The translations under genes and the position numbers were made by a program. Source: an uncultured Pseudomonadota bacterium (GTDB lineage: Bacteria; Pseudomonadota; Gammaproteobacteria; Methylococcales; Methylomonadaceae). Taken from it: a DNA stretch of 64,000 nt. The notes under the pieces were generated by a model. That model did no database searches and was not told the DNA's origin. It saw only the letters and a list, made by a program, of their open reading frames with translations. Below, in pieces: positions 1 through 11,094 of the stretch. The stretch is taken from the NCBI GenBank assembly GCA_903870545.1, contig CAIQDI010000033.1, positions 124,001 to 188,000 on the forward strand. The letters are read 5' to 3'. The first letter of the stretch is position 1. The number at the start of each line of letters is the position of its first letter.

Positions 1-268
1 CCAGAGTCAATTTTTTCTCAAAACCGACAGATACACCGATCACCATGTTATTTACAATCGCTCTAGCTGTACCAGCTTGAGCAGTCGCATTTTTATCGTC
101 CCTATCCCACAGCATAGAAATCAAACTATCTGTAATTTCTATACCAACTAATGAATTAAAATCAAACGACAACAAACCTTTACTACCTTTAATAGTCAGA
201 CTGCTCCCTTTAATTTCAACATCTACGCCGCTTGGAATAGTAACGGGAGCTTTAGCAATTCTTGACAT
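1..268 (-). CDS. rplF: 50S ribosomal protein L6, N-terminal part (cut by window edge)
   Basis: Only the first 89 codons are inside the window; the gene runs off the left edge. The reading frame opens MSRIAKAPVTIPSGVDVEIK, the usual L6 start, and continues with the L6 N-terminal beta domain (KGSKGLLSFDF). L6 binds 23S rRNA near the sarcin-ricin loop at the factor-binding site. It follows rpsH by 13 bases in the spc operon. The ATG at 268 is the only start that fits the family. Identification is firm despite truncation. Confidence 0.93.
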   Translation of the reverse strand, partial: MSRIAKAPVTIPSGVDVEIKGSSLTIKGSKGLLSFDFNSLVGIEITDSLISMLWDRDDKNATAQAGTARAIVNNMVIGVSVGFEKKLTL

Positions 269-281
269 AACTACGCCTCTG

Positions 282-677
282 TTAGCAAACGGTACAAATA
301 ACTTCGCCGCCATGTCCAATCGCGCGAGCGGCTCTATCGGTCATTACCCCATTTGAGGTTGATACGATAGCCACACCCAATCCGCCGAGAACTTTAGGCA
401 ACTCATCTTTTGATTTATAAATGCGTAAACCTGGTCTACTGATTCTTTTAATATTTTCAATAACCGGTGTACCTTTGTAATACTTTAACTCAACAGTCAT
501 TTCTGTGTGACTGCCATTGGTTTCGGTACCAAAATCTGTAATATAACCTTCTTCTTTAAGTACTTTTGCAATAGATACTTTAAGTTTAGACGAAGGTTGT
601 TTTATAAATTTTTTACCAGCAGACTGACCGTTTCTAATGCGTGTCAGCATATCCGCTACTGGATCTGTCATACTCAT
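282..677 (-). CDS. rpsH: 30S ribosomal protein S8
   Basis: 131 residues, normal for S8. S8 binds helix 21 of 16S rRNA early in 30S assembly and in E. coli also represses the spc operon. The start [18 protein letters not shown] and the C-terminal [11 protein letters not shown] are the two S8 signatures. Two in-frame ATGs exist (677 and 671); 677 is preferred because GGAG lies nine bases upstream and the family begins MSM. It sits between rpsN and rplF, as in the standard spc order. Confidence 0.97.
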   Translation of the reverse strand: MSMTDPVADMLTRIRNGQSAGKKFIKQPSSKLKVSIAKVLKEEGYITDFGTETNGSHTEMTVELKYYKGTPVIENIKRISRPGLRIYKSKDELPKVLGGLGVAIVSTSNGVMTDRAARAIGHGGEVICTVC

Positions 678-709
678 CGCTTAATTCTCCAAAATTGATC
701 CAACAGAAG

Positions 710-1015
710 TTACCAACTTGCCTTAACAACACCTGGTACGTCGCCGCGCATTGTAGCTTCACGTAATTTATTACGACTCAAGCCGAACTTGCGGTAATAA
801 CCATGTGGGCGACCAGTTAAATTACAACGGTTACGCACCCTTGATGCACTGGAGTCTCTGGGTAATTTTTGAAGCTGCAAATGAGCAGATTCCTTATCTT
901 CAAAAGTGGCATTAGGGTTTCTAATAGTTTCCTTTAAAGATTTACGTTTAACGTTATACTTTTTAACTAACTGCTTGCGCTTTTCTTCACGTGCAATCAT
1001 TGATTTTTTTGCCAT
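710..1015 (-). CDS. rpsN: 30S ribosomal protein S14 (long, zinc-free type)
   Basis: 101 residues, matching the long C-minus form of S14: no CxxC zinc ribbon is present and only one cysteine is seen, in [21 protein letters not shown]. It ends in the typical KASW. S14 helps assemble the 30S head and contacts the A/P-site region. It lies between rplE (14 bases upstream) and rpsH, as expected for the spc operon. No second, zinc-binding paralogue is seen in this window. Confidence 0.97.
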   Translation of the reverse strand: MAKKSMIAREEKRKQLVKKYNVKRKSLKETIRNPNATFEDKESAHLQLQKLPRDSSASRVRNRCNLTGRPHGYYRKFGLSRNKLREATMRGDVPGVVKASW

Positions 1016-1029
1016 AATCTATCGCCCTT

Positions 1030-1569
1030 CTACTGCTTAAACGGAAAATTAAACAACTTCAACAACGCTAAACCTTCTTCGTTCGTTTGGGCTGTTGTCG
1101 TGATAGTGATGTCCATACCGCGCAACATGTCGATTTTGTCGTAATCAATTTCAGGAAAAATAATTTGTTCTTTTACACCCATCGAATAATTACCGCGCCC
1201 ATCAAAACTTTTTGGATTTAATCCCCTAAAGTCACGAACTCGTGGAATTGAAATGCTAATCAAGCGATCCAAAAATTCGTACATTTTGTCACTACGCAAG
1301 GTAACTTTACATCCAATAGGCATGTCGTCACGAATTTTAAAGCCTGCTATGGACTTCCGTGCTAGTGTTATTACAGGTTTTTGACCTGAAATTTTTTCCA
1401 TATCACTAATTGCAAACTGCAGTACCTTTTTGTCTGCTACAGCTCCACTCACACCCATATTAAGGGTGATTTTAGTGATGCGTGGTGCCTGCATTACAGA
1501 CTTGTAACCAAACTGCTCAATAAGAGCAGGGCGAACAGATTCTTTGTATACCGATTCTAATCTAGCCAT
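1030..1569 (-). CDS. rplE: 50S ribosomal protein L5
   Basis: 179 residues, the normal length of L5. L5 forms the central protuberance, binds 5S rRNA and touches the P-site tRNA. Recognisable blocks are [14 protein letters not shown], the basic [16 protein letters not shown] loop and [21 protein letters not shown]. It ends with [11 protein letters not shown]. The gene follows rplX by nine bases and precedes rpsN. Nothing unusual is seen. Confidence 0.97.
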   Translation of the reverse strand: MARLESVYKESVRPALIEQFGYKSVMQAPRITKITLNMGVSGAVADKKVLQFAISDMEKISGQKPVITLARKSIAGFKIRDDMPIGCKVTLRSDKMYEFLDRLISISIPRVRDFRGLNPKSFDGRGNYSMGVKEQIIFPEIDYDKIDMLRGMDITITTTAQTNEEGLALLKLFNFPFKQ

Positions 1570-1578
1570 GATTCACCT

Positions 1579-1896
1579 TTAAGAGTCTACAACTTCATTA
1601 GTTGATTTGAAGTATCTGACTTTTTTTCCATCTTCTAAGAATCTAAAGCCTACCCGATCTGCCTTTTTTGTTACAGGGTTGTACAAACCTACGTTGGAGA
1701 TTTCAATCGGCATATCTTTCACCACAAAGCCACCCTGAACGCCTGCGTTAGGATTTGGCTTTTGGCTTTTTTTCACCTGATTAATACCTTCAACGAGAAT
1801 TTTGTTATTTTTGAGGATTTGTGTAACCAGACCGCTTTTGCCTCGATCCCTGCCTATGCGAACGATAACCTCGTCGCCTTTTTTAATTTTTTGCAT
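1579..1896 (-). CDS. rplX: 50S ribosomal protein L24
   Basis: 105 residues. The N-terminal KOW motif ([20 protein letters not shown], about residues 5-24) is the rRNA-binding element that makes L24 one of the initiators of 50S assembly. The middle carries the conserved PNAGVQGG and [14 protein letters not shown] segments. It lies 16 bases after rplN and nine before rplE, the standard spc order. Confidence 0.96.
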   Translation of the reverse strand: MQKIKKGDEVIVRIGRDRGKSGLVTQILKNNKILVEGINQVKKSQKPNPNAGVQGGFVVKDMPIEISNVGLYNPVTKKADRVGFRFLEDGKKVRYFKSTNEVVDS

Positions 1897-1912
1897 AATT
1901 TTTGCCTCGACC

Positions 1913-2281
1913 TTATAACACTTCAGGTGCTAATGAAATAATCTTCATAAACTTGTCACCTCTGAGTTCACGCGTCACAGGACCAAAAATTCGCGTTCCC
2001 AACGGTTGTAGGTTGTTATTTAAAATAACCGCTGCATTACCATCGAAACGAATAACTGAACCATCAGGACGGCGCACACCTTTGCGGGTGCGGACGACCA
2101 AAGCATTATAAACCTCACCTTTTTTCACTCTGCCGCGAGGAATCGCATCTTTTATGCTGACTTTGATTATATCACCAATGCCTGCGTAACGTCTGTGCGA
2201 ACCACCGAGTACTTTGATACACATGACCTTCTTCGCGCCACTATTATCGGCGACCTCAAGGTTAGTTTGCATCTGAATCAT
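1913..2281 (-). CDS. rplN: 50S ribosomal protein L14
   Basis: 122 residues, full length. The opening [20 protein letters not shown] and the segment [19 protein letters not shown] are diagnostic for L14. It bridges to L19 and the 30S subunit, and is the target of the silencing factor RsfS. As first gene of the classical spc unit it is separated from rpsQ by 41 bases, the widest gap in this part of the cluster. No convincing terminator or promoter could be assigned in that gap. Confidence 0.97.
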   Translation of the reverse strand: MIQMQTNLEVADNSGAKKVMCIKVLGGSHRRYAGIGDIIKVSIKDAIPRGRVKKGEVYNALVVRTRKGVRRPDGSVIRFDGNAAVILNNNLQPLGTRIFGPVTRELRGDKFMKIISLAPEVL

Positions 2282-2322
2282 GATTTATTCCTAAAATGTA
2301 AAATTTTAAGTGTCAAAAGGGA

Positions 2323-2586
2323 CTACTTGTTAGTCCGTTCTAGCACTTCTACCAATTTAAACGTTTTGTGTCTTGACATAGGACGACAGGATGTAATCGC
2401 GACAACGTCGCCTTCCTGACAAGAATTATCCTCATCGTGTGCCATCATCTTGGTCGAACGCTTAATATACTTCCCATAAATCGGGTGTTTTACTACGCGC
2501 TCAACTAAAACAGTAATGGTTTTATCCATTTTATTGCTAACAACACGCCCTGTAATAGTTCGTACTTTAGTCGAATTTTCACTCAT
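2323..2586 (-). CDS. rpsQ: 30S ribosomal protein S17
   Basis: 87 residues, an OB-fold primary 16S rRNA binder. [22 protein letters not shown] and the [20 protein letters not shown] region are the family signature, and the C-terminal [14 protein letters not shown]-type segment is present as [15 protein letters not shown]. It is the last gene of the classical S10 unit, one base after rpmC, so translation of the two is probably coupled. Confidence 0.97.
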   Translation of the reverse strand: MSENSTKVRTITGRVVSNKMDKTITVLVERVVKHPIYGKYIKRSTKMMAHDEDNSCQEGDVVAITSCRPMSRHKTFKLVEVLERTNK

Positions 2587-2587
2587 A

Positions 2588-2779
2588 CTACGCTCTCGCC
2601 ATCTGATTTAACACAGTTTGAACGCGAGCTACATCACGTCGTAACTTTTTTACCTGAGCTGTTTTAGACAGCTGACCAGTACCCTTTTGCATCTGTAGAG
2701 TAAAACGCTCACGTGCAAACTCTGTTAACAGAGTTGACAACTCATCCCGTGATTTTTGGCGTAGTTCACTTGCTTTCAT
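2588..2779 (-). CDS. rpmC: 50S ribosomal protein L29
   Basis: 63 residues, the usual small two-helix protein beside the polypeptide exit tunnel, where it contributes to the docking site for SRP and trigger factor. It begins [18 protein letters not shown] and carries the conserved [14 protein letters not shown] helix. Its ATG overlaps the last base of the rplP stop codon (TAATG), so the two are probably translationally coupled. Confidence 0.97.
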   Translation of the reverse strand: MKASELRQKSRDELSTLLTEFARERFTLQMQKGTGQLSKTAQVKKLRRDVARVQTVLNQMARA

Positions 2780-3192
2780 TACATTATCGTCCGTACAGTA
2801 AATAGTGTTTTCAATGGCAACTTAGCTGATGCTAGTGTAAACGCCTCACGAGCTAACTCTTCAGAAACCCCTTGAATCTCATACAACATTGCGCCGGGGC
2901 GAATCTGAGCAACCCAATACTCTACGTTACCTTTACCCTTGCCCATACGAACAGCTAAAGGCTTTTCAGTAATTGGTTTATCGGGAAATACACGAATCCA
3001 AATCTTTCCGCCACGCTTAACGTGTCGGGTAATAGTACGCCTTGCTGATTCAATTTGGCGAGCTGTTAATCTACCTCGACTAACTGCTTTAAGACCAAAC
3101 TCACCAAAACTAACGGATGAACCGCGAACAGCGATACCGTTGTTTTTGCCCTTGTGTTGTTTGCGAAACTTTGTTCTTTTAGGTTGAAGCAT
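2779..3192 (-). CDS. rplP: 50S ribosomal protein L16
   Basis: 137 residues. L16 organises 23S rRNA near the A site and is needed for peptidyl-transferase activity. [15 protein letters not shown] at the start, the [19 protein letters not shown] block and the [15 protein letters not shown]-terminal segment are family hallmarks. It lies between rpsC (16 bases upstream) and rpmC (1-base overlap). Confidence 0.97.
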   Translation of the reverse strand: MLQPKRTKFRKQHKGKNNGIAVRGSSVSFGEFGLKAVSRGRLTARQIESARRTITRHVKRGGKIWIRVFPDKPITEKPLAVRMGKGKGNVEYWVAQIRPGAMLYEIQGVSEELAREAFTLASAKLPLKTLFTVRTIM

Positions 3193-3208
3193 CTTTTTGT
3201 CCCTTCAA

Positions 3209-3880
3209 CTATTTTTTAGATTCAGAATTAACAGACGCTTTGTGTGCATCTATATCGAACACTTCGCCTTTGAATATCCACACCTTAATGCCGATAATTC
3301 CATAAGTCGTATGTGCTTCAGCCGTTGCATAATCGATGTCTGCGCGCAAGGTATGCAAGGGAACTCGCCCTTCTCTATACCATTCGCTGCGCGCAATCTC
3401 TGCACCATTCAAACGACCACCCACGTTTATCTTAATACCTTCAGCACCCAAACGCATAGTGTTAGTTACCGCACGTTTCATTGCTCGACGGTACATGATA
3501 CGCTTTTCTAGCTGCTGGGCAACGCCTTCTGCAACTAGGTACGCATCTAATTCGGGTTTTCTGATTTCTTCAACATTCAGCTGAACAGGTACGCCAATCA
3601 TTTTTGCAATTTCTTGCTTTAAAACTTCGATGTCTTCACCTTTTTTACCAATCACAATTCCAGGGCGTGCCGTGAAAATCGTAATTTGCGCGTTGTTTGC
3701 TGGTCGGTTAATTTGAATACGACTCACAGAGGCATGTGCTAATTTTTTTCTTAAAAACTCTCTTACTTTTAAATCTTGGTATAAGAAAGTGGAATAGTCC
3801 TTGCTGCTTGCATACCACCGCGAATTCCAATCTTTAACAATACCTAGTCGTATGCCTGTTGGATGTACTTTTTGTCCCAT
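3209..3880 (-). CDS. rpsC: 30S ribosomal protein S3
   Basis: 223 residues. The N-terminal type-II KH domain contains [20 protein letters not shown], the GxxG RNA-binding loop that helps form the mRNA entry helicase site; the C-terminal S3 domain contains [19 protein letters not shown] and [19 protein letters not shown]. The tail ends in a lysine-rich NSESKK. It sits eight bases after rplV. Confidence 0.97.
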   Translation of the reverse strand: MGQKVHPTGIRLGIVKDWNSRWYASSKDYSTFLYQDLKVREFLRKKLAHASVSRIQINRPANNAQITIFTARPGIVIGKKGEDIEVLKQEIAKMIGVPVQLNVEEIRKPELDAYLVAEGVAQQLEKRIMYRRAMKRAVTNTMRLGAEGIKINVGGRLNGAEIARSEWYREGRVPLHTLRADIDYATAEAHTTYGIIGIKVWIFKGEVFDIDAHKASVNSESKK

Positions 3881-3888
3881 GTCAACCC

Positions 3889-4224
3889 CTACTCGCTCTC
3901 TGCGACTTTAATGGTAATATGGCAGGTTCTTTTAAGGATATGGTTCGCACGACCTTTAGCTCTTGCCTTAAATCTTTTTAGTGTTGCTGCTTCATTCACG
4001 AAGATAGTGGACACTTTCAACTCATCAATATCGGCACTTTCATTGTGTTCAGCATTTGCAATTGCTGATTCTAAAACTTTTTTTACAATAAATGCAGCTT
4101 TTTTTGGACTGAATTTCAAAATATTCAGTGCTTTTTCAACATGGAGACCACGAATTTGATCGCAGACCAACCGCGCTTTCTGAGCAGATAAAGGTGCATT
4201 ACTTAATTTTGCTGAAACTTCCAT
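3889..4224 (-). CDS. rplV: 50S ribosomal protein L22
   Basis: 111 residues. L22 lines the nascent-chain tunnel constriction through a long beta hairpin. [17 protein letters not shown] near the N terminus and the hairpin region [19 protein letters not shown], followed by the CHITIKVAE strand, are diagnostic. It lies eight bases after rpsS and eight before rpsC. No hairpin deletion of the type linked to macrolide resistance is visible. Confidence 0.97.
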   Translation of the reverse strand: MEVSAKLSNAPLSAQKARLVCDQIRGLHVEKALNILKFSPKKAAFIVKKVLESAIANAEHNESADIDELKVSTIFVNEAATLKRFKARAKGRANHILKRTCHITIKVAESE

Positions 4225-4232
4225 CGTTCATC

Positions 4233-4505
4233 CTACTTAGATTTCTTGTCAGCCACATGACCTTTATAGGTTCGAGTGGGTGCAAATTCGCCTAATTTAT
4301 GCCCCACCATGTTCTCAGTAACAAGAACGGGGATGTGTAACTTTCCATTGTGTACTGCGATGGTCAAGCCCAACATATCAGGAATAATCATTGATCTTCT
4401 AGACCAGGTTTTAATCGGTTTCCTACTACTGTTTTTTATAGCATCATCAATTTTTTTAAAGAGATGATGATCAATAAAAGGACCTTTTTTAATTGAACGC
4501 GGCAC
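4233..4505 (-). CDS. rpsS: 30S ribosomal protein S19
   Basis: 90 residues, standard for S19, which sits in the 30S head and forms an intersubunit bridge with L5. The start [20 protein letters not shown] and the [19 protein letters not shown] and [19 protein letters not shown] blocks are conserved. It is 18 bases after rplB and eight before rplV. Confidence 0.97.
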   Translation of the reverse strand: MPRSIKKGPFIDHHLFKKIDDAIKNSSRKPIKTWSRRSMIIPDMLGLTIAVHNGKLHIPVLVTENMVGHKLGEFAPTRTYKGHVADKKSK

Positions 4506-4523
4506 GTTGATTCCTTCTCTATT

Positions 4524-5345
4524 TTACTTACGACGTCTGATAATCATGCTATCAGTACGTTTGTTCTTTCTTGTTTTGTAGCCTTTAGTTGGCACGCCCC
4601 AAGGTGAAACAGGATGTCTACCACCTGAAGTTCGACCTTCACCGCCACCGTGCGGGTGATCCACTGGGTTCATAACAACGCCACGAACGGTTGGTCTAAT
4701 TCCACGCCACCTTGATGCCCCTGCTTTGCCTAGAGAGGCTAAACTATGTTCAGAATTGGAAACCTCACCTATAACAGCGCAGCACTCTGCCAAAACTTTA
4801 CGCATTTCGCCAGATCGCATTCTAATTGTTGCGTGAACACCATCGCGTGCAACTAATTGCACTGATGTTCCTGCGCTTCTCGCAATCTGTGCACCCTTGC
4901 CAGACTTTAGTTCTACACAGTGAACAGTGGTACCTACAGGAATATTACGCAGCGGCATACAATTTCCAACCTTGACAGGCACAAATTCGGAAGAAATCAC
5001 TTCTTGCCCAACTTCAAGCCCTTTAGGTGCGATGATATACCTACGCTCCCCGTCGCGAAACAATATCAAAGCAATGTTCGCAGTTCTGTTAGGATCGTAT
5101 TCTAATCGTTCAACAACAGCAGGAATGTCCAACTTATTCCTTTTGAAATCGATAATACGGTAATGCTGCTTATGACCGCCGCCGATGTGACGTGTAGTAA
5201 TTCGCCCATTATTATTACGACCACCTGTTTTACTTTTTTTCTCTAATAATGCGGCGAAAGGCTTACCTTTGTGCAGTGCATCATTTTTAACCCGTACTAC
5301 AAACCGTGATCCAGGTGAGGTCGGTTTTGACTTTATAATCGCCAT
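4524..5345 (-). CDS. rplB: 50S ribosomal protein L2
   Basis: 273 residues. L2 is needed for subunit association and for peptidyl-transferase activity. The strongly conserved C-terminal stretch [20 protein letters not shown] (about residues 225-245), with the functionally important histidine, is intact. The N terminus carries the [20 protein letters not shown] rRNA-binding region. Position after rplW and before rpsS matches the S10 operon. Confidence 0.98.
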   Translation of the reverse strand: MAIIKSKPTSPGSRFVVRVKNDALHKGKPFAALLEKKSKTGGRNNNGRITTRHIGGGHKQHYRIIDFKRNKLDIPAVVERLEYDPNRTANIALILFRDGERRYIIAPKGLEVGQEVISSEFVPVKVGNCMPLRNIPVGTTVHCVELKSGKGAQIARSAGTSVQLVARDGVHATIRMRSGEMRKVLAECCAVIGEVSNSEHSLASLGKAGASRWRGIRPTVRGVVMNPVDHPHGGGEGRTSGGRHPVSPWGVPTKGYKTRKNKRTDSMIIRRRK

Positions 5346-5374
5346 ATTGTTTACCGCTTCCTTTTCTATCTGAA

Positions 5375-5674
5375 TTAAGCCGTTGCGAATTCAATATCGT
5401 AACCAGCTTTTAGCTTAACATAAGCTTTTTTCCAATCAGAACGCTTGCCTAAAGACTGACCAAATCGCTTTTGCTTGCCTTTAACGTTCAACACACGTAC
5501 GGCATCAACCTCAACATTGAACATCGCCTCGACTGCGTTTTTAACTTGTTTTTTACTTGCATTGTGCAGCACTTTAAAAACAATTTGCTTATCTTTTTCA
5601 GCTACAGTTGTGCTTTTTTCAGAGATAACAGGTGCCTCTAAAATACGCATCAATTGGTATAAATTTGAACTCAT
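5375..5674 (-). CDS. rplW: 50S ribosomal protein L23
   Basis: 99 residues from the ATG at 5674. L23 sits at the tunnel exit and is the docking site for trigger factor and SRP. The core motif [18 protein letters not shown] and the [17 protein letters not shown] loop identify it. The frame is open nine bases further upstream, but 5674 is preferred: it overlaps the rplD stop as ATGA and has a perfect GAGGAG eight bases before it. Confidence 0.95.
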   Translation of the reverse strand: MSSNLYQLMRILEAPVISEKSTTVAEKDKQIVFKVLHNASKKQVKNAVEAMFNVEVDAVRVLNVKGKQKRFGQSLGKRSDWKKAYVKLKAGYDIEFATA

Positions 5675-6282
5675 GCGAAACACTCCTCTAGCTGCTTTAG
5701 TGCACCTGGTGTCATAATTACCTTGTCTGCTGCTACTAAGAGTACTGGATTCAAATTAGCCGCTTCAACGACTTGGACATAAGGAATATTTCTTGAAGCC
5801 AATGCTAAATTTTTGTCCACACTCCTAACTACAATCAGGGTGCGCTTAGAACCAAGAGCATTTAATTGTACGGTCAACTCTTTCGTTTTAGGCGTAGTTA
5901 CTAAAACTTCGTTAGTAATAGCCAAACGACTTTGACGCAACAGTTCTGACAAAATTGAACGAATACCTACACGAAACATTTTTTTATTCAATTTTTGATC
6001 ATAGTTACGTGGTCTAGCTGCGAATGTTACACCGCCAGTACGCCACAACGGGCTTCGGGTTGTACCAGATCTTGCACGACCAGTCCCTTTTTGGCGCCAG
6101 GGCTTAGCTCCGCCGCCACTAACATCCGAACGAGTTTTTTGTGCCTTAGTGCCAGCGCGTGCCCCCGCTAAATAACGAGTTACCAGCTGATGAACAAGAG
6201 TTTCGTTAAACACTTGACCAAATACAGCTTCACTGACAGACATGTCATCTTTTTCATTTAAAATAGGTATTTGTAGTGTCAT
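5671..6282 (-). CDS. rplD: 50S ribosomal protein L4
   Basis: 203 residues. L4 binds 23S domain I, lines the exit tunnel, and in E. coli also represses the S10 operon by binding its leader. The tunnel loop [18 protein letters not shown] and the [12 protein letters not shown] segment are intact. Its stop codon overlaps the rplW start (ATGA), suggesting translational coupling. The classical S10 leader it would act on is not present here, because rpsJ directly follows tuf. Confidence 0.96.
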   Translation of the reverse strand: MTLQIPILNEKDDMSVSEAVFGQVFNETLVHQLVTRYLAGARAGTKAQKTRSDVSGGGAKPWRQKGTGRARSGTTRSPLWRTGGVTFAARPRNYDQKLNKKMFRVGIRSILSELLRQSRLAITNEVLVTTPKTKELTVQLNALGSKRTLIVVRSVDKNLALASRNIPYVQVVEAANLNPVLLVAADKVIMTPGALKQLEECFA

Positions 6283-6285
6283 AAC

Positions 6286-6936
6286 TTAACCTCTATTCTT
6301 CATTTTAGTGGCTGAGGTAATGACAATATCTCCACCCTTAGCTCCAGGTACAGCACCTTTAACTAAAATTAGGCTTCGAACTGTGTCTATAGTATGAATT
6401 GTAAGATTTTGAATGGTAGTTTTGCTAGCACCTAAATGCCCCGCCATTTTTTTGCCTTTAAAAACACGACCTGGCGTTTGACACATGCCGATGGAACCAA
6501 GCACACGGTGTGATAACGAGTTACCATGAGTAGCGTCCTGCATGCTGAAGTGATGCCTTTTTACACCACCTGCAAAACCCTTACCTATGCTAGTTCCCTG
6601 CACGTCAATGACTTGACCTTCTGTAAAAATACTTAACGGCAATTCGCAACCTAATATAAGCTCTGAGTACTCGCCTTCTTCGATTCGAAATTCCCAAAGA
6701 CCGCGACCAGCTGTTACAGAAGCTCCTGCGTAATGTCCAGCCATTGCTTTATTTACTTTAGATGATTTTTTATCACCAGCAGCAACTTGAATTGCACAAT
6801 AGCCATCTTTTTCAAGATTTTTAATCTGTGTCACTCTGTTCGAGTCTATTTGCAATACAGTCACCGGAATTGATGACCCATCATCACAAAAAACTCTGGT
6901 CATACCACATTTACGACCAATAAGACCTATTGACAT
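6286..6936 (-). CDS. rplC: 50S ribosomal protein L3
   Basis: 216 residues. L3 is a primary 23S binder reaching the peptidyl-transferase centre. [20 protein letters not shown] and [20 protein letters not shown] are present, including the glutamine in the GMCQTPGRV context that PrmB methylates in gammaproteobacteria. Distances of 3 bases to rplD and 18 to rpsJ fit the S10 operon. Confidence 0.97.
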   Translation of the reverse strand: MSIGLIGRKCGMTRVFCDDGSSIPVTVLQIDSNRVTQIKNLEKDGYCAIQVAAGDKKSSKVNKAMAGHYAGASVTAGRGLWEFRIEEGEYSELILGCELPLSIFTEGQVIDVQGTSIGKGFAGGVKRHHFSMQDATHGNSLSHRVLGSIGMCQTPGRVFKGKKMAGHLGASKTTIQNLTIHTIDTVRSLILVKGAVPGAKGGDIVITSATKMKNRG

Positions 6937-6954
6937 TTGCCAATTCCTTTATTC

Positions 6955-7266
6955 TTAATTCAACTTGATTTGAACGTCTACACCAGCTGCGAGATCTAGC
7001 TTCATCAACGCATCTACGGTTTTTTCAGTAGGCTCAACAATATCTAACAGTCTTTTGTATGTTCTTAGTTCATACTGATCGCGAGCATCTTTATCTACAT
7101 GTGGCGAAACTAGTATGGTAAAACGTTCTTTTTTAGTAGGCAACGGAACTGGTCCCTTAACTTGGGCACCTGTTCTTCTTGCTGTTTCTACTATCTCACT
7201 AGCCGATTGATCAATCAATTTATGATCAAATGATTTCAAGCGGATTCTGATAGTTTGATTAGACAT
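6955..7266 (-). CDS. rpsJ: 30S ribosomal protein S10
   Basis: 103 residues. S10 (NusE) is both a 30S head protein and a partner of NusB in antitermination. [20 protein letters not shown] and the [20 protein letters not shown] loop identify it. Its start lies only five bases after the tuf stop, so there is no room for the long S10 leader of E. coli. Expression must come from the str transcript or from promoters inside tuf. Confidence 0.97.
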   Translation of the reverse strand: MSNQTIRIRLKSFDHKLIDQSASEIVETARRTGAQVKGPVPLPTKKERFTILVSPHVDKDARDQYELRTYKRLLDIVEPTEKTVDALMKLDLAAGVDVQIKLN

Positions 7267-7271
7267 AATTT

Positions 7272-8462
7272 TTACTCAATAATCGATGCAACAACGCCTG
7301 CACCTACTGTACGACCACCCTCACGAATTGCAAAACGCAATCCATCTTCCATAGCGATAGGTGAAATCAATCTGACTTTCACTGAAATATTATCACCTGG
7401 CATTACCATTTCAACTCCTTCTGGCAACTCTACTGCACCTGTTACGTCGGTTGTTCTAAAATAAAACTGTGGACGATAACCGTTAAAAAATGGTGTGTGA
7501 CGACCGCCTTCATCTTTAGACAAAATGTAGATTTCAGAGTTGAAATAAGCATGTGGCTTAATCGTTCCTTTATGTGCCAAAACTTGCCCACGTTCAACAT
7601 CATCACGTTTTGTACCACGTAATAACAGCCCTACGTTATCGCCAGCCTCTCCTTGATCGAGCAATTTACGGAACATTTCAACGCCTGTACAGGTCGTGAC
7701 AACAGTCGGTCTAATGCCAACAATTTCAACTTCTTGACCAACTTTCACTACACCGCGCTCAATACGACCAGTAACAACGGTACCGCGCCCTGAAATTGAA
7801 AATACATCTTCGATTGGCATCAGAAATGCGCCGTCAACAGCTCGTTCAGGCAGTGGAATGTAAGTATCTAATGCTTCAACAAGTTTAATGACTGAAGGCA
7901 TACCGATTGCACTTTCATCGCCTTGTAGTGCTAATAGAGCTGATCCACGAATAATAGGTGTATCATCGCCTGGAAACTCGTACATATCGAGCAGCTCTCT
8001 GATTTCCATTTCAACTAACTCAATCAGTTCTTCATCGTCGACCATATCAGCTTTATTTAAAAAGACGACAACATACGGAACGCCAACTTGGCGGGACAAC
8101 AAGATGTGTTCACGTGTTTGCGGCATTGGACCATCAGCTGCTGAACAGACAAGAATCGCCCCGTCCATTTGAGCGGCACCAGTAATCATGTTTTTTACAT
8201 AGTCAGCGTGACCAGGGCAATCTACATGTGCGTAATGGCGAACTGTTGATTCGTATTCAACGTGCGAAGTAGCGATAGTAATACCACGCGCTCTTTCTTC
8301 TGGGGCGTTATCAATTTGATCAAATGCCTTTACTGCACCACCATGCAACTTAGCCATTACACTGGTTAATGCTGCTGTTAAAGTAGTTTTACCGTGATCA
8401 ACGTGACCGATTGTGCCAACGTTTACATGTGGTTTACTACGAGAAAATTTTTCTTTAGCCAT
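7272..8462 (-). CDS. tuf: Elongation factor Tu
   Basis: 396 residues. EF-Tu carries aminoacyl-tRNA to the ribosome using GTP. The GTPase motifs are all present: GHVDHGKTT (P loop, residues 19-27), the RGITI effector threonine region, DCPGHADY (G3) and NKADM (G4). Domains 2 and 3 follow with [13 protein letters not shown] and the C-terminal GRTVGAGVV. It is the fourth gene of the str operon and the only tuf copy in this window. Confidence 0.98.
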   Translation of the reverse strand: MAKEKFSRSKPHVNVGTIGHVDHGKTTLTAALTSVMAKLHGGAVKAFDQIDNAPEERARGITIATSHVEYESTVRHYAHVDCPGHADYVKNMITGAAQMDGAILVCSAADGPMPQTREHILLSRQVGVPYVVVFLNKADMVDDEELIELVEMEIRELLDMYEFPGDDTPIIRGSALLALQGDESAIGMPSVIKLVEALDTYIPLPERAVDGAFLMPIEDVFSISGRGTVVTGRIERGVVKVGQEVEIVGIRPTVVTTCTGVEMFRKLLDQGEAGDNVGLLLRGTKRDDVERGQVLAHKGTIKPHAYFNSEIYILSKDEGGRHTPFFNGYRPQFYFRTTDVTGAVELPEGVEMVMPGDNISVKVRLISPIAMEDGLRFAIREGGRTVGAGVVASIIE

Positions 8463-8490
8463 GAGTTACACCTTAAAATAATTCAAATTT

Positions 8491-10590
8491 TTACGAAAAT
8501 TTCTTAATGATTGCTTCGGTTATATGCGCTGGCACTTCACCGTATTTTCCAAACTGCATACTGTACGTTGCTCTACCTTGTGTAGCCGAACGTAAATCGG
8601 TGGCATAACCAAACATTTCCGACAACGGTACTTCGCAGTCAATTATTTTTGCCGACACAGTTTCATTCATTGCGTGAATTACACCCCGCCTTTTACTAAC
8701 ATCACTGATAACATGTCCCATGTATTCCTCTGGGGTTGTTACTTCAACACGCATTACCGGCTCTAATAAGATGGGATTTGCGATTCTCATACCTTCTCTA
8801 AAGCACATAGCAGCAGCTGTGCGAAAAGCAGAATCACTCGAGTCGGTGTCATGGTAAGAGCCATCAAACAATGTCGCTTTTACATCTAAAACAGGATAGC
8901 CTGAAAGAATACCACTTTTCAACTGATCCTGAATGCCTTTATCAACAGCTGAAATGTATTCGTTCGGAAACATACTAGTTACAACATCGCTAACGAATTG
9001 GTAACCAAAACCGCGTTCCTGAGGTTCTAATCGTAAAAAAACGTGAGCATATTGACTCTTTACTCCCATCTGGCGAGTAAACTTAGTCTCGTGTTCAATG
9101 GTTTTTCCTATGGTTTCTCTGTAAGCCACCTGAAGTGAACCAACATTAACATCGATACTAAACTCTCGCCTCATGCGATCGACTATTATGTCCAAATGCA
9201 GCTCCCCCATTCCAGATATGACAGTTTGTCCAGAATCGGAGTCTACATTTGTTTTAAAAGAAGGATCTTCCTGTACTAAACGCCTTAGAGCAACAACCAT
9301 TTTATCTTCGTCACTTTTAGTCTTCGGTTCAATCGCAATTGAAATAACAGGTTCAGGGAACGCTATCCTCTCTAGAACAATAGGTTCTTTATCATCACAA
9401 ATCGTATCACCAGTTACCACATCTTTTAGACCGATAATTGCAGCAATATCGCCCGCAAAAACCTCCCTAATTTCTTCTCGGCTGTTAGCGTGCATTTGAA
9501 CAATTCGCCCAACCCGCTCGCGTTTCATTTTAGTAGAATTATAGATGGTATCACCGGCGACTAGCACGCCAGAATAAACCCTAAAAAAAGTGAGTACACC
9601 AACAAAAGAATCTGTAGCAATTTTAAAAGCCAAGGCTGAAAATGGTGCTTCATCTTTTGCTAATCGCGTTACCTTTGCACTACCTTCACTTCCTGATGTA
9701 CCTTCCACAGATTTAACATCAATAGGCGATGGCAAATAGTCGATAATTGCGTCCAACAGTGCCTGAATACCTTTGTTTTTAAAGGCAGAACCACAAAAAA
9801 CCGGCGTAGCGCGACCAGAAATTGTTAAGGAACGAATACCACTTCTAATCTCGTCATTAGTCAAAGTTCCCGTTTCCAGGTAACAATCCCTCAGGAAGTC
9901 ATTTGCGTCCGCAGCTATTTCAATTAGTTTTTCATGCCATTGAATCGCCTCATCTGCTAGTTCTGAAGGTATATCCGAGTCTTCAAAGGACATTCCCATG
10001 TCGGCATCATGCCAACGAATGGCACGCATACTCAACAAATCAACAATACCCTCAAAAGAATCTTCTCGACCGATTGGTAGCTGCAACAAAACTGGGAATG
10101 CCGTTAAGCGAATTTTAAGCTGATTGATTGTACCAAAAAAATCAGCACCTAATCTATCCATCTTATTTATAAATACTATCCTTGGCACTTCGTACTTGTC
10201 AGCTTGCCGCCAAACTGCTTCGGATTGCGGCTCAACACCACCAACTGCACAAAATACTACACAAGCTCCATCCAAAACGCGCAGCGATCTCTCAACCTCA
10301 ATTGTAAAATCAACATGCCCTGGCGTATCAATTATATTGACATGATGCTGATCATACTGACCATACATTCCATTCCAAAAACATGTTGTCGCAGCTGCGG
10401 TTATTGTTATGCCACGCTCTTGCTCCTGCACCATCCAATCCATAATAGCTGACCCATCATGAACCTCTCCCATTTTATGGGAAATTCCTGTGTAGTACAG
10501 AATACGCTCGGTTGTTGTAGTTTTTCCAGCATCGATATGAGCCATAATGCCTATGTTTCGATAAAGTGCTATTGGTGTTTTGCGAGCCAC
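8491..10590 (-). CDS. fusA: Elongation factor G
   Basis: 699 residues, full length five-domain translocase. G1 [10 protein letters not shown], switch [13 protein letters not shown]3 DTPGHVDF and G4 NKMDR are intact. The domain IV loop (region near [21 protein letters not shown]) and the C-terminal domain V end normally. It lies 16 bases downstream of rpsG and 28 upstream of tuf in the str operon. It is of the canonical FusA type by its length and domain IV sequence. Confidence 0.97.
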   Translation of the reverse strand: MARKTPIALYRNIGIMAHIDAGKTTTTERILYYTGISHKMGEVHDGSAIMDWMVQEQERGITITAAATTCFWNGMYGQYDQHHVNIIDTPGHVDFTIEVERSLRVLDGACVVFCAVGGVEPQSEAVWRQADKYEVPRIVFINKMDRLGADFFGTINQLKIRLTAFPVLLQLPIGREDSFEGIVDLLSMRAIRWHDADMGMSFEDSDIPSELADEAIQWHEKLIEIAADANDFLRDCYLETGTLTNDEIRSGIRSLTISGRATPVFCGSAFKNKGIQALLDAIIDYLPSPIDVKSVEGTSGSEGSAKVTRLAKDEAPFSALAFKIATDSFVGVLTFFRVYSGVLVAGDTIYNSTKMKRERVGRIVQMHANSREEIREVFAGDIAAIIGLKDVVTGDTICDDKEPIVLERIAFPEPVISIAIEPKTKSDEDKMVVALRRLVQEDPSFKTNVDSDSGQTVISGMGELHLDIIVDRMRREFSIDVNVGSLQVAYRETIGKTIEHETKFTRQMGVKSQYAHVFLRLEPQERGFGYQFVSDVVTSMFPNEYISAVDKGIQDQLKSGILSGYPVLDVKATLFDGSYHDTDSSDSAFRTAAAMCFREGMRIANPILLEPVMRVEVTTPEEYMGHVISDVSKRRGVIHAMNETVSAKIIDCEVPLSEMFGYATDLRSATQGRATYSMQFGKYGEVPAHITEAIIKKFS

Positions 10591-10606
10591 GATGAAAAAC
10601 TAGCCA

Positions 10607-11077
10607 CTACCAGCGGTAGTGTGAAAACGCTTTATTCGCATCAGCCATTCTGTGAGTATCTTCACGCTTTTTGACAGCTGATCCTCTACTTTCAAAAGCA
10701 TCTATCAACTCACCTGCTAATTTAGCTGCCATAGTGCGCTCGTTCCTTTTGCGGGCTGCATCGATCAACCAACGCATAGAAAGTGCCAAACGACGTGCGG
10801 GGCGCACTTCCACAGGTACCTGATAAGTGGCACCGCCAACACGTCTGGACTTAACCTCAACACGTGGCTGGACGTTTTCTAACGCTTTGGATAGGATATC
10901 TAGCGGTAACTCGTGACCTTTGCGTTCAATAACTGCTAACGCGCCATAAATAATACTTTCAGCAATTGACTTTTTGCCGCTTTCCATAATCATATTCATG
11001 AACTTTGTTAGCATAACGCTTCCAAATCTCGGATCAGGAATAATTTCTCTTTTTGTAGCTACTCTTCTTCTAGACAT
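10607..11077 (-). CDS. rpsG: 30S ribosomal protein S7
   Basis: 156 residues. S7 nucleates the 30S head and in E. coli is the translational repressor of the str operon. [20 protein letters not shown], the [21 protein letters not shown] hairpin region (here in two conserved halves) and the C-terminal [14 protein letters not shown] are diagnostic. It is 17 bases after rpsL. The classical S7-binding intercistronic region between rpsL and rpsG is very short here. Confidence 0.97.
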   Translation of the reverse strand: MSRRRVATKREIIPDPRFGSVMLTKFMNMIMESGKKSIAESIIYGALAVIERKGHELPLDILSKALENVQPRVEVKSRRVGGATYQVPVEVRPARRLALSMRWLIDAARKRNERTMAAKLAGELIDAFESRGSAVKKREDTHRMADANKAFSHYRW

Positions 11078-11094
11078 TTACTTACCAAATAAAA

